Assembly (NCBI GenBank): GCA_031081715.1
Contig: JAVHMA010000030.1
Location: forward strand, 1 to 37,053
DNA: 37,053 nucleotides
From: Armatimonadota bacterium
Lineage (GTDB): Bacteria; Sysuimicrobiota; Sysuimicrobiia; Sysuimicrobiales; Humicultoraceae
Direction: 5' to 3'
This document shows positions 24,572 to 33,483 of this stretch, one piece after another. Positions within the stretch are counted from its first letter, which is position 1. Each line of letters begins with the position of its first letter. The position numbers and the translations under genes were made by a program. The notes beneath the pieces are model-generated. The model was not told the origin of the DNA, ran no database searches, and saw only the letters and a program-made list of their open reading frames with translations.

Positions 24572-26104
24572 ATCGACCTGGCACTGCAGGTCTTCCGGGA
24601 GTTCCTCTCCCCCCAGAACATCGCGCTGTCGGCGCTAGGCGTGGTGGCGGGGATCGTCGTGGGCGCGGTGCCGGGGCTGTCGGTCACCATGGCCACGGCG
24701 CTGCTGGTGTCGCTGACCTACGCGTGGGACACCGAGCCGGCGCTGGCGATGATGCTCGGGATCTACGCGGGCGGCGTTTATGGCGGATCGCGCTCCGCGG
24801 TCCTGATCAACATCCCCGGGACGCCGTCGGCCGTCGCCACCGGCTTCGACGGCTACGCCATCGCCCAGCGCGGCGAGGCCGGCATGGCCATCGGGGTCTC
24901 GACCGTGCAGTCGTTCATCGGCGGCGTGCTCGGTCTCGTGGCCCTGGTCATCGCCGGCCCGCGTATCTCCGAGTTCGCGTTGAAGTTCGCGCCCCGGGAC
25001 TACTTCCTGCTCGTAGCGATGGGACTGTCGCTCGTCAGCCGGCTCGGCGCCAGGTCCATGCCGCGGGCGCTCGTCGCCGCGGCGGGCGGGGTGTTGGTCG
25101 GGCTGATCGGCATGGATCCTGTAACCGGCGAGGGCCGGTTCACCTTCGGGGTGCCCCTGCTGATCGGCGGCGTGCACTTCATCGCCGTCCTCATCGGTCT
25201 GTTCGGCCTTTCCGAGGTGTTCTACCAGCTGGGCAAGATCGGTCGCGGCCGCGTGGCGCAGATCCAGGTCCCGGAGGTCGGTCGGATCTTGCCCTCGTGG
25301 GCTTTCGTCCTAAGGTTCCTCCCGCTCAGCCTGCGGACGTCGGTCATCGGGGTCATGGTCGGCGCGTTGCCCGGGACCGGCGGGGAGATCGCCGCGCTCC
25401 TCGCCTATGACCATGCGAAGCGGACGGTGCGCAAGCCCACGCGGCCCTTTGGACAGGGTGCCGTGGAGGGGATTGTCGCACCCGAGACGGCCAACAACGC
25501 CGCCATCGGGGGCGCCCTGATCCCGATGCTGACCCTTGGGATTCCCGGCGACGCGGTCACCGCGGTGCTGATCGGCGCCCTGTTCATTCACGGGCTGCGC
25601 CCCGGGCCGCTGCTCATGGTCGAGATGCCGAACCTGTTCTGGTTCATCGTGGGGTCCTACGCGCTGGCCAATGTCTTCTTGCTCATCTTCGGCCTCATGG
25701 CGGTTCGGCCGTTCGTGAAGCTCGTCAATGTCAACAAGAAGATCCTGATGCCCATGATCGGGCTCATCTCGGTCGTCGGCACCTACGCCATTCAGAACAA
25801 CGTCTACGACGTGTTCTGGATGATCGGGTTCGGCGTCCTGGGGTACTTCATGAAGCTCGGCGACTACCCCGTGGGTCCCATGGTCCTGGGGGTCATCCTG
25901 GGCCCGCTCGCCGACATCAACTTCCGGCGGGCGGTGATCTCCGTCCACGGGAGTCTGCCCGCATTTGTCGCGGAGATCGTCCGGAACCCGATCAGCCTGG
26001 TGCTGGCGCTCCTGCTGCTCTCCGCGTTCGTCCGGTTGCCCGGGGGGGAGACGATGAATCGGCTGCGGCGCATGCTGCGGTTGGGGAAGAGGGAGGAGAC
26101 GTGA
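24572..26104 (+). CDS. tctA: TctA large membrane subunit (apparent ATC start)
   Basis: Large channel-forming subunit of the transporter, about 510 aa and 10-12 membrane segments. Family motifs are intact: VPGLSVTMATALL, GIYAGGVYGGSRSAVLINIP, ALPGTGGEIAALLAYDHAKR and the duplicated GIVAPETANNAAIGGALIPM with LTLGIPGDAVTAVLIGAL. The conserved N-terminus (IDLALQVFREFL...LGVVAGIVVGAVPG) begins at ATC 24572. AGGAGG (24559-24564) lies 7 nt upstream, ideal for that codon. The only canonical in-frame start, GTG 24476, is far inside tctB and adds a non-homologous 32-residue arginine/glycine-rich stretch. ATC is therefore the best start. Confidence 0.92.
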   Translation: MDLALQVFREFLSPQNIALSALGVVAGIVVGAVPGLSVTMATALLVSLTYAWDTEPALAMMLGIYAGGVYGGSRSAVLINIPGTPSAVATGFDGYAIAQRGEAGMAIGVSTVQSFIGGVLGLVALVIAGPRISEFALKFAPRDYFLLVAMGLSLVSRLGARSMPRALVAAAGGVLVGLIGMDPVTGEGRFTFGVPLLIGGVHFIAVLIGLFGLSEVFYQLGKIGRGRVAQIQVPEVGRILPSWAFVLRFLPLSLRTSVIGVMVGALPGTGGEIAALLAYDHAKRTVRKPTRPFGQGAVEGIVAPETANNAAIGGALIPMLTLGIPGDAVTAVLIGALFIHGLRPGPLLMVEMPNLFWFIVGSYALANVFLLIFGLMAVRPFVKLVNVNKKILMPMIGLISVVGTYAIQNNVYDVFWMIGFGVLGYFMKLGDYPVGPMVLGVILGPLADINFRRAVISVHGSLPAFVAEIVRNPISLVLALLLLSAFVRLPGGETMNRLRRMLRLGKREET

Positions 26105-27507
26105 CTCGGCCGATCACCCCCCAAGAAGCCGCCCAGGTGGACGAGCTCGTCGCCCGCGGGCGCGCGGCGCTCCAGGCGTTCGAAGGCGCCACCCAGGAAC
26201 AGGTCGACCGGCTCTGCCGGGCCGTGGCGTGGGCGGTTGCGAACGAGCAGACCTTCGCGCGCCTGGCCCGCATGGGGGTCGAGGAGAGCGGCATCGGTGA
26301 CCCGGAGAGCCGGGTCGGGAAGCGCTTCAAGATCATGGGCATCCTGCGGGATGTCCTGCGGCAGAAGAGCATCGGCGTCATCGAGGAACTCCCGGAGAAG
26401 GGCATCGTCAAGTACGGCAAGCCAGTGGGCCTCATCGCCTCGCTCGTGCCGACCACCAACCCTGAGCTGACGCCGCCCGGCGTGGCCCTCTTCGCCATCA
26501 AGTGCCGCGACGCGGTCATCTTCTCGCCGCACCCGCGCAGCAAGAATACGACGCGCGAGACCGTCGAGATCATGCGCCGGGTCCTGGCCCGCGAGGGAGC
26601 GCCGATCGATCTCCTTCAGTGTCTCGAGCGTCCGAGCATCCCCGCTGCCCAGTATCTGATGACCCGGGTCGATTTGGTCCAGGCGACCGGCGGGCGCGAC
26701 ATGGTGAGGGCCGCGTACAGCTCCGGGACGCCGGCCTACGGCGTAGGCGCGGGCAACTCGACGATGGTCATCGACGAGACCGCGGACGTCGTCGAGGCGG
26801 CCCGCAACACCCGGATCAGCAAGACGTCCGACTTCGGCTCCGGCTGCTCGGCGGACGGCAATCTCATCGTGGAGGCCAGCGTCTACGAGGCACTGCGTGA
26901 CCGACTTGTGGCGGAAGGGGGCCACCTCGCCACCGCCGAGGAGGCGGCGAAGCTGCGGGCGGTCCTCTGGGACGCCGAGGGCCGCCGGACGCCGGACACG
27001 ATCGCCATCTCCGCCCAGAAACTGGCCGAGAAGGCCGGCTTCCAGGTCGCCCCGGATCGTCGCTTCTTCATCGTGGAGCAGGTCGAGATCGGGCGGGGTA
27101 ACCCGTTCAGCTCCGAGAAGCTCGGCGTGGTCCTGGCGATGTTCCGCTACTCCGGGTTCGACGAGGCCCTGGAGATGGTGCGGGCCATCTTCGAGGTGGG
27201 CGGCAAGGGGCACTCCTGCGGCATCTACTCGTTCGACGACGATCACATCGACCGGCTCGCGCGCGTCGCGCCGGTGAGCCGGATCATGGTTCGTCAACCG
27301 CAGTCGAAGGCGAACGCCGGTGCCTTCAACAACGGGATGCCGATGACCTCGAGCCTCGGGTGCGGCACCTGGGGCGGGAACATCACCTCGGAGAACATCC
27401 ACCTCAAGCACTACATGAACACGACGTGGGTGAGCCGTCCGATTCCTGAGGATCGGCCGTCGGAGCAGGAGCTCTTCGGCGAGTTCTACGGGAGGCCCGT
27501 CGACTGA
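26101..27507 (+). CDS. CoA-acylating aldehyde dehydrogenase (SauS/AdhE-like)
   Basis: Predicted to interconvert an aldehyde and its acyl-CoA with NAD(P). The 468-residue protein matches the acylating ALDH branch (AdhE N-domain, EutE, SauS): PVGLIASLVPTTNPELTPPG, nucleotide-loop segment GTPAYGVGAGNSTMVID, the catalytic Cys249 in SDFGSGCSADGNLIVE, and the terminal SLGCGTWGGNITSENIHLKH. GTG 26101 overlaps the tctA stop by 4 nt. Sulfoacetaldehyde dehydrogenase (SauS) is one known relative, but the surrounding genes are not a standard sulfoacetate locus. The aldehyde used here is unknown. Confidence 0.87.
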   Translation: MTRPITPQEAAQVDELVARGRAALQAFEGATQEQVDRLCRAVAWAVANEQTFARLARMGVEESGIGDPESRVGKRFKIMGILRDVLRQKSIGVIEELPEKGIVKYGKPVGLIASLVPTTNPELTPPGVALFAIKCRDAVIFSPHPRSKNTTRETVEIMRRVLAREGAPIDLLQCLERPSIPAAQYLMTRVDLVQATGGRDMVRAAYSSGTPAYGVGAGNSTMVIDETADVVEAARNTRISKTSDFGSGCSADGNLIVEASVYEALRDRLVAEGGHLATAEEAAKLRAVLWDAEGRRTPDTIAISAQKLAEKAGFQVAPDRRFFIVEQVEIGRGNPFSSEKLGVVLAMFRYSGFDEALEMVRAIFEVGGKGHSCGIYSFDDDHIDRLARVAPVSRIMVRQPQSKANAGAFNNGMPMTSSLGCGTWGGNITSENIHLKHYMNTTWVSRPIPEDRPSEQELFGEFYGRPVD

Positions 27508-27541
27508 CGGTGCACGCGGCTGCCATGAGGAGGGATGCTCC

Positions 27542-27937
27542 ATGAGCGTGGCGCATCAGGCCGGCATCAAGGTGGTTCGCACCTATGTGGACGGCCGGGC
27601 GTACTGGATCGGCATCGACAACCCCGGTCATCGCCGCAAGGTTTTCCGGACCGTGGATCGGGAGCTGTGCGGGTCCGAGCATATGGTCGCCGGAATCACG
27701 ATCTTCCCACAGGGCGAGGCGAGCTCGCTGCACGACCACCCCGAGTCCGAGGAGATCAACGTCGTCCTGTCGGGCCACGGGGAGGCGGTCGGGAGCGACG
27801 GGAGCCGTTGGCCCTTCGGCCCGCACGACATGATTTTCATTCCCAAGGGCCTGCCGCACCAGCACGTCAACACCGGCCAGGAGCCGTTGGTGCTCCTGTG
27901 GTGCTACACGCCACCGGGAGAGAACCCGGCGAGCTAG
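27542..27937 (+). CDS. Single-domain cupin
   Basis: A 131-residue small beta-barrel protein with the two cupin motifs. Motif 1 is SSLHDHPESEEINVVLSGHG with metal ligands H64, H66 and E70/E71. Motif 2 is PFGPHDMIFIPKGLPHQHVN with H106 or H108. Such cupins act as isomerases, dioxygenases or ligand sensors. ATG 27542 has a strong ribosome binding site (GAGGAGGGA). Within this operon an isomerase or lyase acting on a sugar-like acid is plausible, but nothing in the sequence fixes the reaction. Confidence 0.85.
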   Translation: MSVAHQAGIKVVRTYVDGRAYWIGIDNPGHRRKVFRTVDRELCGSEHMVAGITIFPQGEASSLHDHPESEEINVVLSGHGEAVGSDGSRWPFGPHDMIFIPKGLPHQHVNTGQEPLVLLWCYTPPGENPAS

Positions 27938-27965
27938 GGCACGCGGCAGGCGGAGGAGGACGCCC

Positions 27966-28757
27966 ATGCGGCTGCAGGCCAGACGGCCCGTCAAGGTCGG
28001 GGAACGCCTCCTGGGCGGACCGGACGTCCTCACGTGTGTGCCGGTGCTGGCGGCGGACCGGCGCACGCTGCTGGAACAGGCAGCGCGGTTGGGCGCACTG
28101 CGGCCCGACTGCATGGAGTGGCGCGCGGACTTCTTTGACGGGCTGGAGCCGGACAACGTGCCGGGACTCCTCCACGCGTTGGTCGCGGCGTCGGGCTGCC
28201 CGCTGGTGTTCACCAACCGCCGCCAGGAGGAAGGGGGACATCGCGCCCAGTCCGAGGACCGTCGCGTCGCGATCCTCGAGGCGGCGGCCAGCACGGGCCT
28301 GCCGGCCTTGGTCGACGTGGAGATGGCCACCGCGGCGTCCCTGGCCCGCCGGGTGGTGGCGGCGCGGCGCGCGGGCGTGGCGATCATCCGGTCGTGGCAC
28401 GACTTCTCCGCCACACCGCCGCGAGCGGGCTTGCTTGATGCGCTGCGGGCGATGCAGGAGGCGGGCGCCGACGTGGCCAAGGTCGCGGTCACGCCGCAGG
28501 TACCCGAGGATGTGCTCACGCTGCTGGGCGCCGGGCTGGAAGCCCGCCGCACGTTCCTGGAGATCCCCTGTATCTCCATGGCCATGGGTGCGCTGGGAGC
28601 GGTGAGCCGTTTCGGCGGCCATTTCGGGTCCGACCTGACCTTTGCGGCTGGGGTGCAGGCCTCGGCGCCGGGCCAGATGGAACTCGAGCTGATGCGCGAT
28701 GGACTGCGTGCGATGGGGCTCGTGGGGGTCGAGCGCGCCGTGGCGGATCCTCGATGA
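27966..28757 (+). CDS. aroD: Type I 3-dehydroquinate dehydratase
   Basis: AroD type I dehydrates 3-dehydroquinate to 3-dehydroshikimate through a lysine Schiff base. The 263-residue TIM barrel keeps the full active site: E51 and R53 in CMEWRADFF, E119 in VDVEM, H145 in SWHDFSATP, the Schiff-base lysine K172 in AKVAVTPQ, R215 in GAVSRFGG, and S233/Q237 in SAPGQ. It should be catalytically competent. ATG 27966 follows GGAGGAGG. Its location with transport and catabolic genes, rather than with aroC, suggests a dedicated or catabolic role (quinate-like substrates), though it may serve biosynthesis. Confidence 0.92.
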   Translation: MRLQARRPVKVGERLLGGPDVLTCVPVLAADRRTLLEQAARLGALRPDCMEWRADFFDGLEPDNVPGLLHALVAASGCPLVFTNRRQEEGGHRAQSEDRRVAILEAAASTGLPALVDVEMATAASLARRVVAARRAGVAIIRSWHDFSATPPRAGLLDALRAMQEAGADVAKVAVTPQVPEDVLTLLGAGLEARRTFLEIPCISMAMGALGAVSRFGGHFGSDLTFAAGVQASAPGQMELELMRDGLRAMGLVGVERAVADPR

Positions 28758-29773
28758 CGCCGATGCGGGCGGCCAGGCTGCACGCGCCTCGCGACGTGCG
28801 CGTGGACGAGGTCCCTGTGCCGACGCCGCAGCCCGGAGAGGTGCTGGTGCGCCTGGACAGGGTGGGCGTCTGCGGCAGCGATGTGCACCTGTTTCGAGGG
28901 GACCGCCCCGCGGCGTACCCGCTGATCATGGGACACGAAGGGCTGGGGTGGGTCGAGGCGGCAGGCGGCGGGGTCAGTCCCGACCGCGTTGGCGACCGGG
29001 TCGTCGTGGAGCCGAACGTCCCGTGCGGTGTGTGCGCGTGGTGCCGGCGCGGACGGGGTTCCATCTGCCCGAACAAGCGGTCGCTGGGCGTGAACGCGCC
29101 CGGCGTGCTGGCCGAGTACGTCACCATTCCCTCCAGCCATGCCTGGGCGATCGATGAGTCCCTGCCATGGCAGGAAGCGGTTCTCATCGAGCCGCTGGCC
29201 GTGGCGGTGCACGCGCTGTCGGTCTCGCGGCTCGAGCCGGGAGATGGTGCGGTCGTGCTGGGGTGCGGGGCGATCGGGTTACTGCTCACCCAGCTGCTGG
29301 CGACGGTGCGCGTCAACGCGTACGCCATCGACCTGGACCTCCGACGGGTCGAGGCCGCCCGCCGCGCCGGTGCCGTGGAGGCGGCGGTCATGACCGGCGA
29401 GGCCGCGCCGGGCCTGGCGGAGCGGCTGCGCAGGGACGGTGCGTGGTCGGTCGTCTTCGAGTGTTCCGGGACCGCGTCCGGGGCCGCGTGGTGCCTGGAT
29501 GCGGCCCCGCGCGGGGGCACGGTCGTGCTACTGGGGCTCGCGGTGGAGACGATCCCGTTGCAGCCGCTGCGGGTGGTCCGGGAAGGCATCACTGTCGTGG
29601 GGTCGATCATCTACGACCACCCCGACGACTTCCGCCGGACCATCCGACTCGTCCACGATGGGATGCGGGTCGGGCATCTGGTCGAGCACGAGTTCTCGCT
29701 TCAGGAGGTCGAGCGGGCTCTGGTTGACGCCGGCGGGGTCTTGGCCGGCAAGGCTGTGGTGCGGGTGCGCTGA
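28754..29773 (+). CDS. Zinc-dependent medium-chain alcohol dehydrogenase
   Basis: Predicted NAD(P)-dependent dehydrogenase of the sorbitol/threonine-dehydrogenase branch. In the 339-residue protein the catalytic zinc ligands are C40 (GVCGSD), H61-E62 (MGHEG) and a later Glu (EPLAVAVHAL). The structural zinc site is complete (C91, C94, C97, C105). The nucleotide fold has GCGAIGLLLTQLLATVRVN. A polyol, cyclitol or hydroxy acid substrate is typical. ATG 28754 overlaps the aroD stop by 4 nt (ATGA), so the two are translated together. Confidence 0.92.
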   Translation: MTPMRAARLHAPRDVRVDEVPVPTPQPGEVLVRLDRVGVCGSDVHLFRGDRPAAYPLIMGHEGLGWVEAAGGGVSPDRVGDRVVVEPNVPCGVCAWCRRGRGSICPNKRSLGVNAPGVLAEYVTIPSSHAWAIDESLPWQEAVLIEPLAVAVHALSVSRLEPGDGAVVLGCGAIGLLLTQLLATVRVNAYAIDLDLRRVEAARRAGAVEAAVMTGEAAPGLAERLRRDGAWSVVFECSGTASGAAWCLDAAPRGGTVVLLGLAVETIPLQPLRVVREGITVVGSIIYDHPDDFRRTIRLVHDGMRVGHLVEHEFSLQEVERALVDAGGVLAGKAVVRVR

Positions 29774-29817
29774 GCGCGCGGCACCGTCGCAGAGGCCATC
29801 GGACGGGGTGATCGGGC

Positions 29818-31545
29818 ATGGGAGCCAGGCCGCACAACGTCGCACATCAGATCGCGCGGTTCCTGGACGCCATCGGTACCCGGTACGTGTTTGGCCTCTG
29901 CGGGCACACGGTCATCGCCATGCTGGATGCCTTCCAGGGTAGCCGGCTGCGCTTCGTGATGAACCGCCACGAGCAAATCGCCGCGCACATGGCCGACGGC
30001 TATGCCAGGGCCTCGGGGGAGTGCGGGGTGCTGCTCACCCATCTCGGCCCCGGGTTGACCAACGCCGCCACCGGCGTGGCCAACGCGGCCCTGGACTCCG
30101 TCCCGATGCTCGTCCTCGCCGGAGACGTGCCGGGGTACTTCTTCGGACGGCACCCCCACCAGGAGATCCAGTATCACACCGACGGCGACCAGTCGGCGAT
30201 CTACCGGCCTTTTGTCAAGCGCGTGTGGCGGGTCACCAGCCCGCGAGGAATCGCGCAGATCCTGGAGCGGGCCTACCTGCTGGCCGTCACCGGCCGCCCC
30301 GGACCGGTGCTGATCAGCGTGGCCATGGACGTGTTGTCGATGCCGGCCGTGGATGCCGACCCGCGGGCACCGACACCGCCCGCGCGCCCTGGGCTCGATC
30401 CGAGCATGGCTCGCCGCATCGCTGAACGGCTGCTGCGAGCCCGACGCCCCGTGCTCTATGTTGGCGGTGGCGTGATCACCGCGGACGCGGCCGAGGAGCT
30501 GCGCGGGGTGGCAGAGCACCTGAGCGCGCCGGTGGCGTACTCCCTGATGGGGAAGGGCGCGCTGCCGGATGACCATCCGTTGGCCCTGGGCATGACGGGC
30601 TTCTGGGGGACGGAGCTGACCAACCGCGTGACCCGTGAAGCGGACGTCCTCCTCGCCGTGGGCACACGGTTCGCCGAGGCGGATGCGAGTTCATGGGATC
30701 CTCGCTTCACCTTTGCCATCCCGCCGACCGAGCTGATCCACATCGACATCGACCCGGCCGAGATCGGACGCTCCTACCCCGCCACCATTGGCGCGGTGGC
30801 GGATGCCCGCGCGGCGCTGCGGGCCGTGCGGGAGGCGCTGGACGCGCTGGCGCCCGGGGGCGCCAGGGGGCACGCCGACCTCCCCGCGATTCAGGCCGAG
30901 CGGCACGGATGGCGTGAACGCATCGTCGTGCCGATGCGGTCGGACGCGTTCCCGCTGGCACCGCAGCGGATCCTGGCCGACGTCCGCGCCGCGCTGCCGA
31001 GAGAGGGGATTTTGGTGACCGACGTCGGATGGAACAAGAACGGCGTGGGCCAGCAGTTCCCCGTCTATCTCCCACGGACGCATCTGACGCCGGGGGGGCT
31101 CGCCACGATGGGGTTCGGACCGGCCGCGGTCATGGGCGCGAAGCTCGCCAGGCCCGATCGCCCGTGCGTCGCCATGGTGGGCGATGGCGCGTTCAGCGCC
31201 AACCCCTCGGTGCTGGCGACCGCGGTTGAGCAGGGCATCGCGGTTGTGTGGGTCGTCATGAACAACCGCGCTCACGGCACGATCGCGGGGCTCATGGGCC
31301 AGCACTACGGGCACTGTCTCGGGTGCGAGTTCCAGAGGGACGGGGAAGCCTACAGCCCGGACTTCGCCGCGGTGGCCCGGGCCTACGGCGCGGAGGGTGT
31401 CCGGATCGAGCGGGCGGAGGACCTGGCGCCAGCGCTGAACCGCGCGCTGGCCGCCGGCCGGCCCGTCGTGCTCGACGTGCCTATGACCAACGACCCGGTT
31501 CCCACGGCCGGACACTGGGACATCAACGACATCTACCGATGGTGA
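29818..31545 (+). CDS. Thiamine-diphosphate-dependent enzyme, acetolactate-synthase-like
   Basis: A 575-residue ThDP enzyme with all three domains. The PYR domain has catalytic Glu52 in MNRHEQIAAHMADGYARAS; the central domain has a LYVGGGVIT fold; the PP domain has the cofactor motif MVGDGAFSANPSVLATAVEQ, ending near N482-N483. Relatives include acetolactate synthase, glyoxylate carboligase, sulfoacetaldehyde acetyltransferase and the cyclohexanedione hydrolase IolD; I cannot choose among reactions. A decarboxylase or C-C hydrolase feeding the operon's acylating aldehyde dehydrogenase would make sense. It starts 44 nt after the dehydrogenase and its stop overlaps the IclR start. Confidence 0.88.
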   Translation: MGARPHNVAHQIARFLDAIGTRYVFGLCGHTVIAMLDAFQGSRLRFVMNRHEQIAAHMADGYARASGECGVLLTHLGPGLTNAATGVANAALDSVPMLVLAGDVPGYFFGRHPHQEIQYHTDGDQSAIYRPFVKRVWRVTSPRGIAQILERAYLLAVTGRPGPVLISVAMDVLSMPAVDADPRAPTPPARPGLDPSMARRIAERLLRARRPVLYVGGGVITADAAEELRGVAEHLSAPVAYSLMGKGALPDDHPLALGMTGFWGTELTNRVTREADVLLAVGTRFAEADASSWDPRFTFAIPPTELIHIDIDPAEIGRSYPATIGAVADARAALRAVREALDALAPGGARGHADLPAIQAERHGWRERIVVPMRSDAFPLAPQRILADVRAALPREGILVTDVGWNKNGVGQQFPVYLPRTHLTPGGLATMGFGPAAVMGAKLARPDRPCVAMVGDGAFSANPSVLATAVEQGIAVVWVVMNNRAHGTIAGLMGQHYGHCLGCEFQRDGEAYSPDFAAVARAYGAEGVRIERAEDLAPALNRALAAGRPVVLDVPMTNDPVPTAGHWDINDIYRW

Positions 31546-32297
31546 CCCACACGGCGCGACGCAGCGCAGCGCACGGCGCCGGCGTTGCGGCAGTTGATCG
31601 CGCGCTGCGCGTGCTGGCGGCGTTTCGCGAAGGCGACAGCGTGCTCACCCTCGCGGAGATGGCCGAACGCACGGGGATGTACAAGAGCACGATTCTTCGG
31701 CTCTGCGGGTCGCTGGAGCGACATGGGTACCTGCAGCGCCTCGAAGGCGTGGGGTACCGCCTGGGCCCCACCCCGATGAGGCTGGCCAGCCTCTATCAAC
31801 GGTCCTTCCGCCTCGGCGACCTGGTGGTCCCGGTGCTGCGCGATCTGGTACGCCGCAGCGGCGAGAGCGCGTCGTTCTACGTGCGGGAGGGCACCGTCCG
31901 CGTCTGCCTGCACCGCGTGGATTCCCCCCGCGCTGTCCGGGAGCACGTGCGCGAGGGTGACCATCTTCCGCTCGATCGGGGCGCGGCCGGGCGGGTACTC
32001 CTCGCCTTCGGCGGAGAAGAGGGCGAAGCCTATGCCCGGATTCGCCGCCGCTACGTGACCGCCACCTTCGGCGAACGGGATCGAGAGACCGCGGCCGTGG
32101 CGGCCCCGGTGTTTGGGATCGGTCAGGACCTGGCGGGCGCACTGTCGATCTCCGGGCCGGTGCACCGGTTCTCGCCCAGGACGGCCGCCCGCCTCGCGGG
32201 GATGGTGCTCCAGGCCGCCGCCGACCTCACCGCCGCGCTGGGCGGCGACCGGCTGCCGATGGACGAGAGGCTCAGGCGTCATGTCCGCGCCACTTGA
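31539..32297 (+). CDS. IclR-family transcriptional regulator
   Basis: The 252-residue protein has an N-terminal winged helix (about 15-80; VDRALRVLAAFREGDSVLTL, then MAERTGMYKSTILRLCGSLE) and a C-terminal IclR effector domain (about 90-250; ESASFYVREGTVRVCLHRVD, LPLDRGAAGRVLLAF). IclR proteins bind short palindromes as dimers and respond to pathway metabolites. The gene sits inside the operon, overlapping the ThDP gene by 7 nt and the CoA-transferase by 17 nt, which fits local autoregulation. The palindrome at 23031-23043 is a candidate target. Confidence 0.93.
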   Translation: MVTHTARRSAAHGAGVAAVDRALRVLAAFREGDSVLTLAEMAERTGMYKSTILRLCGSLERHGYLQRLEGVGYRLGPTPMRLASLYQRSFRLGDLVVPVLRDLVRRSGESASFYVREGTVRVCLHRVDSPRAVREHVREGDHLPLDRGAAGRVLLAFGGEEGEAYARIRRRYVTATFGERDRETAAVAAPVFGIGQDLAGALSISGPVHRFSPRTAARLAGMVLQAAADLTAALGGDRLPMDERLRRHVRAT

Positions 32298-33483
32298 CGG
32301 GATCCGCGTGGTCGACCTCACCAACGTGCTCGCCGGGCCGTTGTGCACGTTCCAGCTCGCCCTGATGGGCGCCGAGGTCATCAAGGTCGAGACCCCGGGG
32401 ACCGGAGATCTGGCGCGTCAGCTCGGCCCTGACCCAGCGCTGAACCGTGCCCTCATGGGCGCCTCGTTCCTGGCACAGAACGCCGGCAAGCGGTCGGTGA
32501 CGATCAACCTCAAGCACCCAATCGGGCGCCGCCTCTTCGAGCGCCTGATCGCGTCCGCCGATGTACTGGTCGAGAACTTCCGCCCGGGCGTGATGGCCCG
32601 TCTCGGCCTCGGGTACGAGCCGCTCTCGACCATCAACCCGTCGCTCATCTACTGCGCGATCTCCGGATTCGGTCAGGATGGGCCGCTCGCCAGCAACCCC
32701 GCCTATGACCAGATCATTCAAGGGATGGCGGGCGTGATGGATGTCACCGGAGACGACGGAACCGGACCGCTGCGTGTCGGCTTCCCGGTTTGTGACACCG
32801 TCGGTGGAATAGCCGGGGCGTTCGCCGTGGCCAGCGCCCTGCACCAGCGACGGCAGACCGGGCGCGGGCTCTTCATCGATGTGTCGATGCTGGAGGTTAC
32901 ACTGACCGCGATGGGCTGGGTAGTGTCGAACTACCTGATCGCGGGTGAGCGCCCGACGCGGATGGGCAATGAGAACGTCACGGCCAGTCCGTCGGGTACG
33001 TTTGTCACCGGGGATGGGCTCCTGAACATCGCGGCCAACCGGCAGGAGCAGTTCGAGTCCCTGTGCCGGCTGATCGCGCGTCCGGACCTCGCCGAGGACG
33101 CGCGGTTCGTCCGACGCGACGACCGGCTGCGCAACCGGCACGCCCTGAAGGTCGAGATCGAGCGGGCACTGGCGGCGCGGCCGGCGGCCGAGTGGGAGCT
33201 ACTCCTGAACGAGGCGGGTGTACCGGCCGGGCGCGTGCTCTCGGTTCCCGAGATTCTCGCACACCCTCAGGTCGCCGAGCGCGGGCTCACGCAGCGCTTC
33301 GAGGAGGTCCCCGGCGCCGGCCGGGCCGTGACCGTGGCCGCCGTCGGCTTCCGGTTCTCCGGCATGCGCCCGCGGGCCGCGGGACCGCCTCCCCGGCTCG
33401 GCGAGCACACCGACGAGGTCCTGCGCGGCCTGGGGTTCACCGACGCGGAGATCACGGGGTTTCGAGGGGAGGGAGCCGTATGA
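32281..33483 (+). CDS. Class III CoA-transferase (CaiB/BaiF family)
   Basis: The 400-residue enzyme should move CoA between carboxylic acids. It starts LDGIRVVDLTNVLAGPLCTF and has GAEVIKVETPG, the DVLVENFRPGVMARLGLGYE signature and the catalytic aspartate D172 in FPVCDTVGG, aligned with Asp169 of formyl-CoA transferase. ATG 32281 lies within the end of the IclR gene; its own stop overlaps the next ATG by 4 nt. Paired with a citryl-CoA-lyase-like gene and a tricarboxylate transporter, it may activate the imported acid. Confidence 0.92.
   Translation: MSAPLDGIRVVDLTNVLAGPLCTFQLALMGAEVIKVETPGTGDLARQLGPDPALNRALMGASFLAQNAGKRSVTINLKHPIGRRLFERLIASADVLVENFRPGVMARLGLGYEPLSTINPSLIYCAISGFGQDGPLASNPAYDQIIQGMAGVMDVTGDDGTGPLRVGFPVCDTVGGIAGAFAVASALHQRRQTGRGLFIDVSMLEVTLTAMGWVVSNYLIAGERPTRMGNENVTASPSGTFVTGDGLLNIAANRQEQFESLCRLIARPDLAEDARFVRRDDRLRNRHALKVEIERALAARPAAEWELLLNEAGVPAGRVLSVPEILAHPQVAERGLTQRFEEVPGAGRAVTVAAVGFRFSGMRPRAAGPPPRLGEHTDEVLRGLGFTDAEITGFRGEGAV

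Noticed and set aside
26101-31545. Complete sulfoacetate pathway (SauS with Xsc)
   Set aside because: The aldehyde dehydrogenase is SauS-like and an IclR gene is present. However, the ThDP enzyme lacks recognisable Xsc sequence features, and no SauT-type ligase, SauU-type carrier or phosphotransacetylase is in the window.
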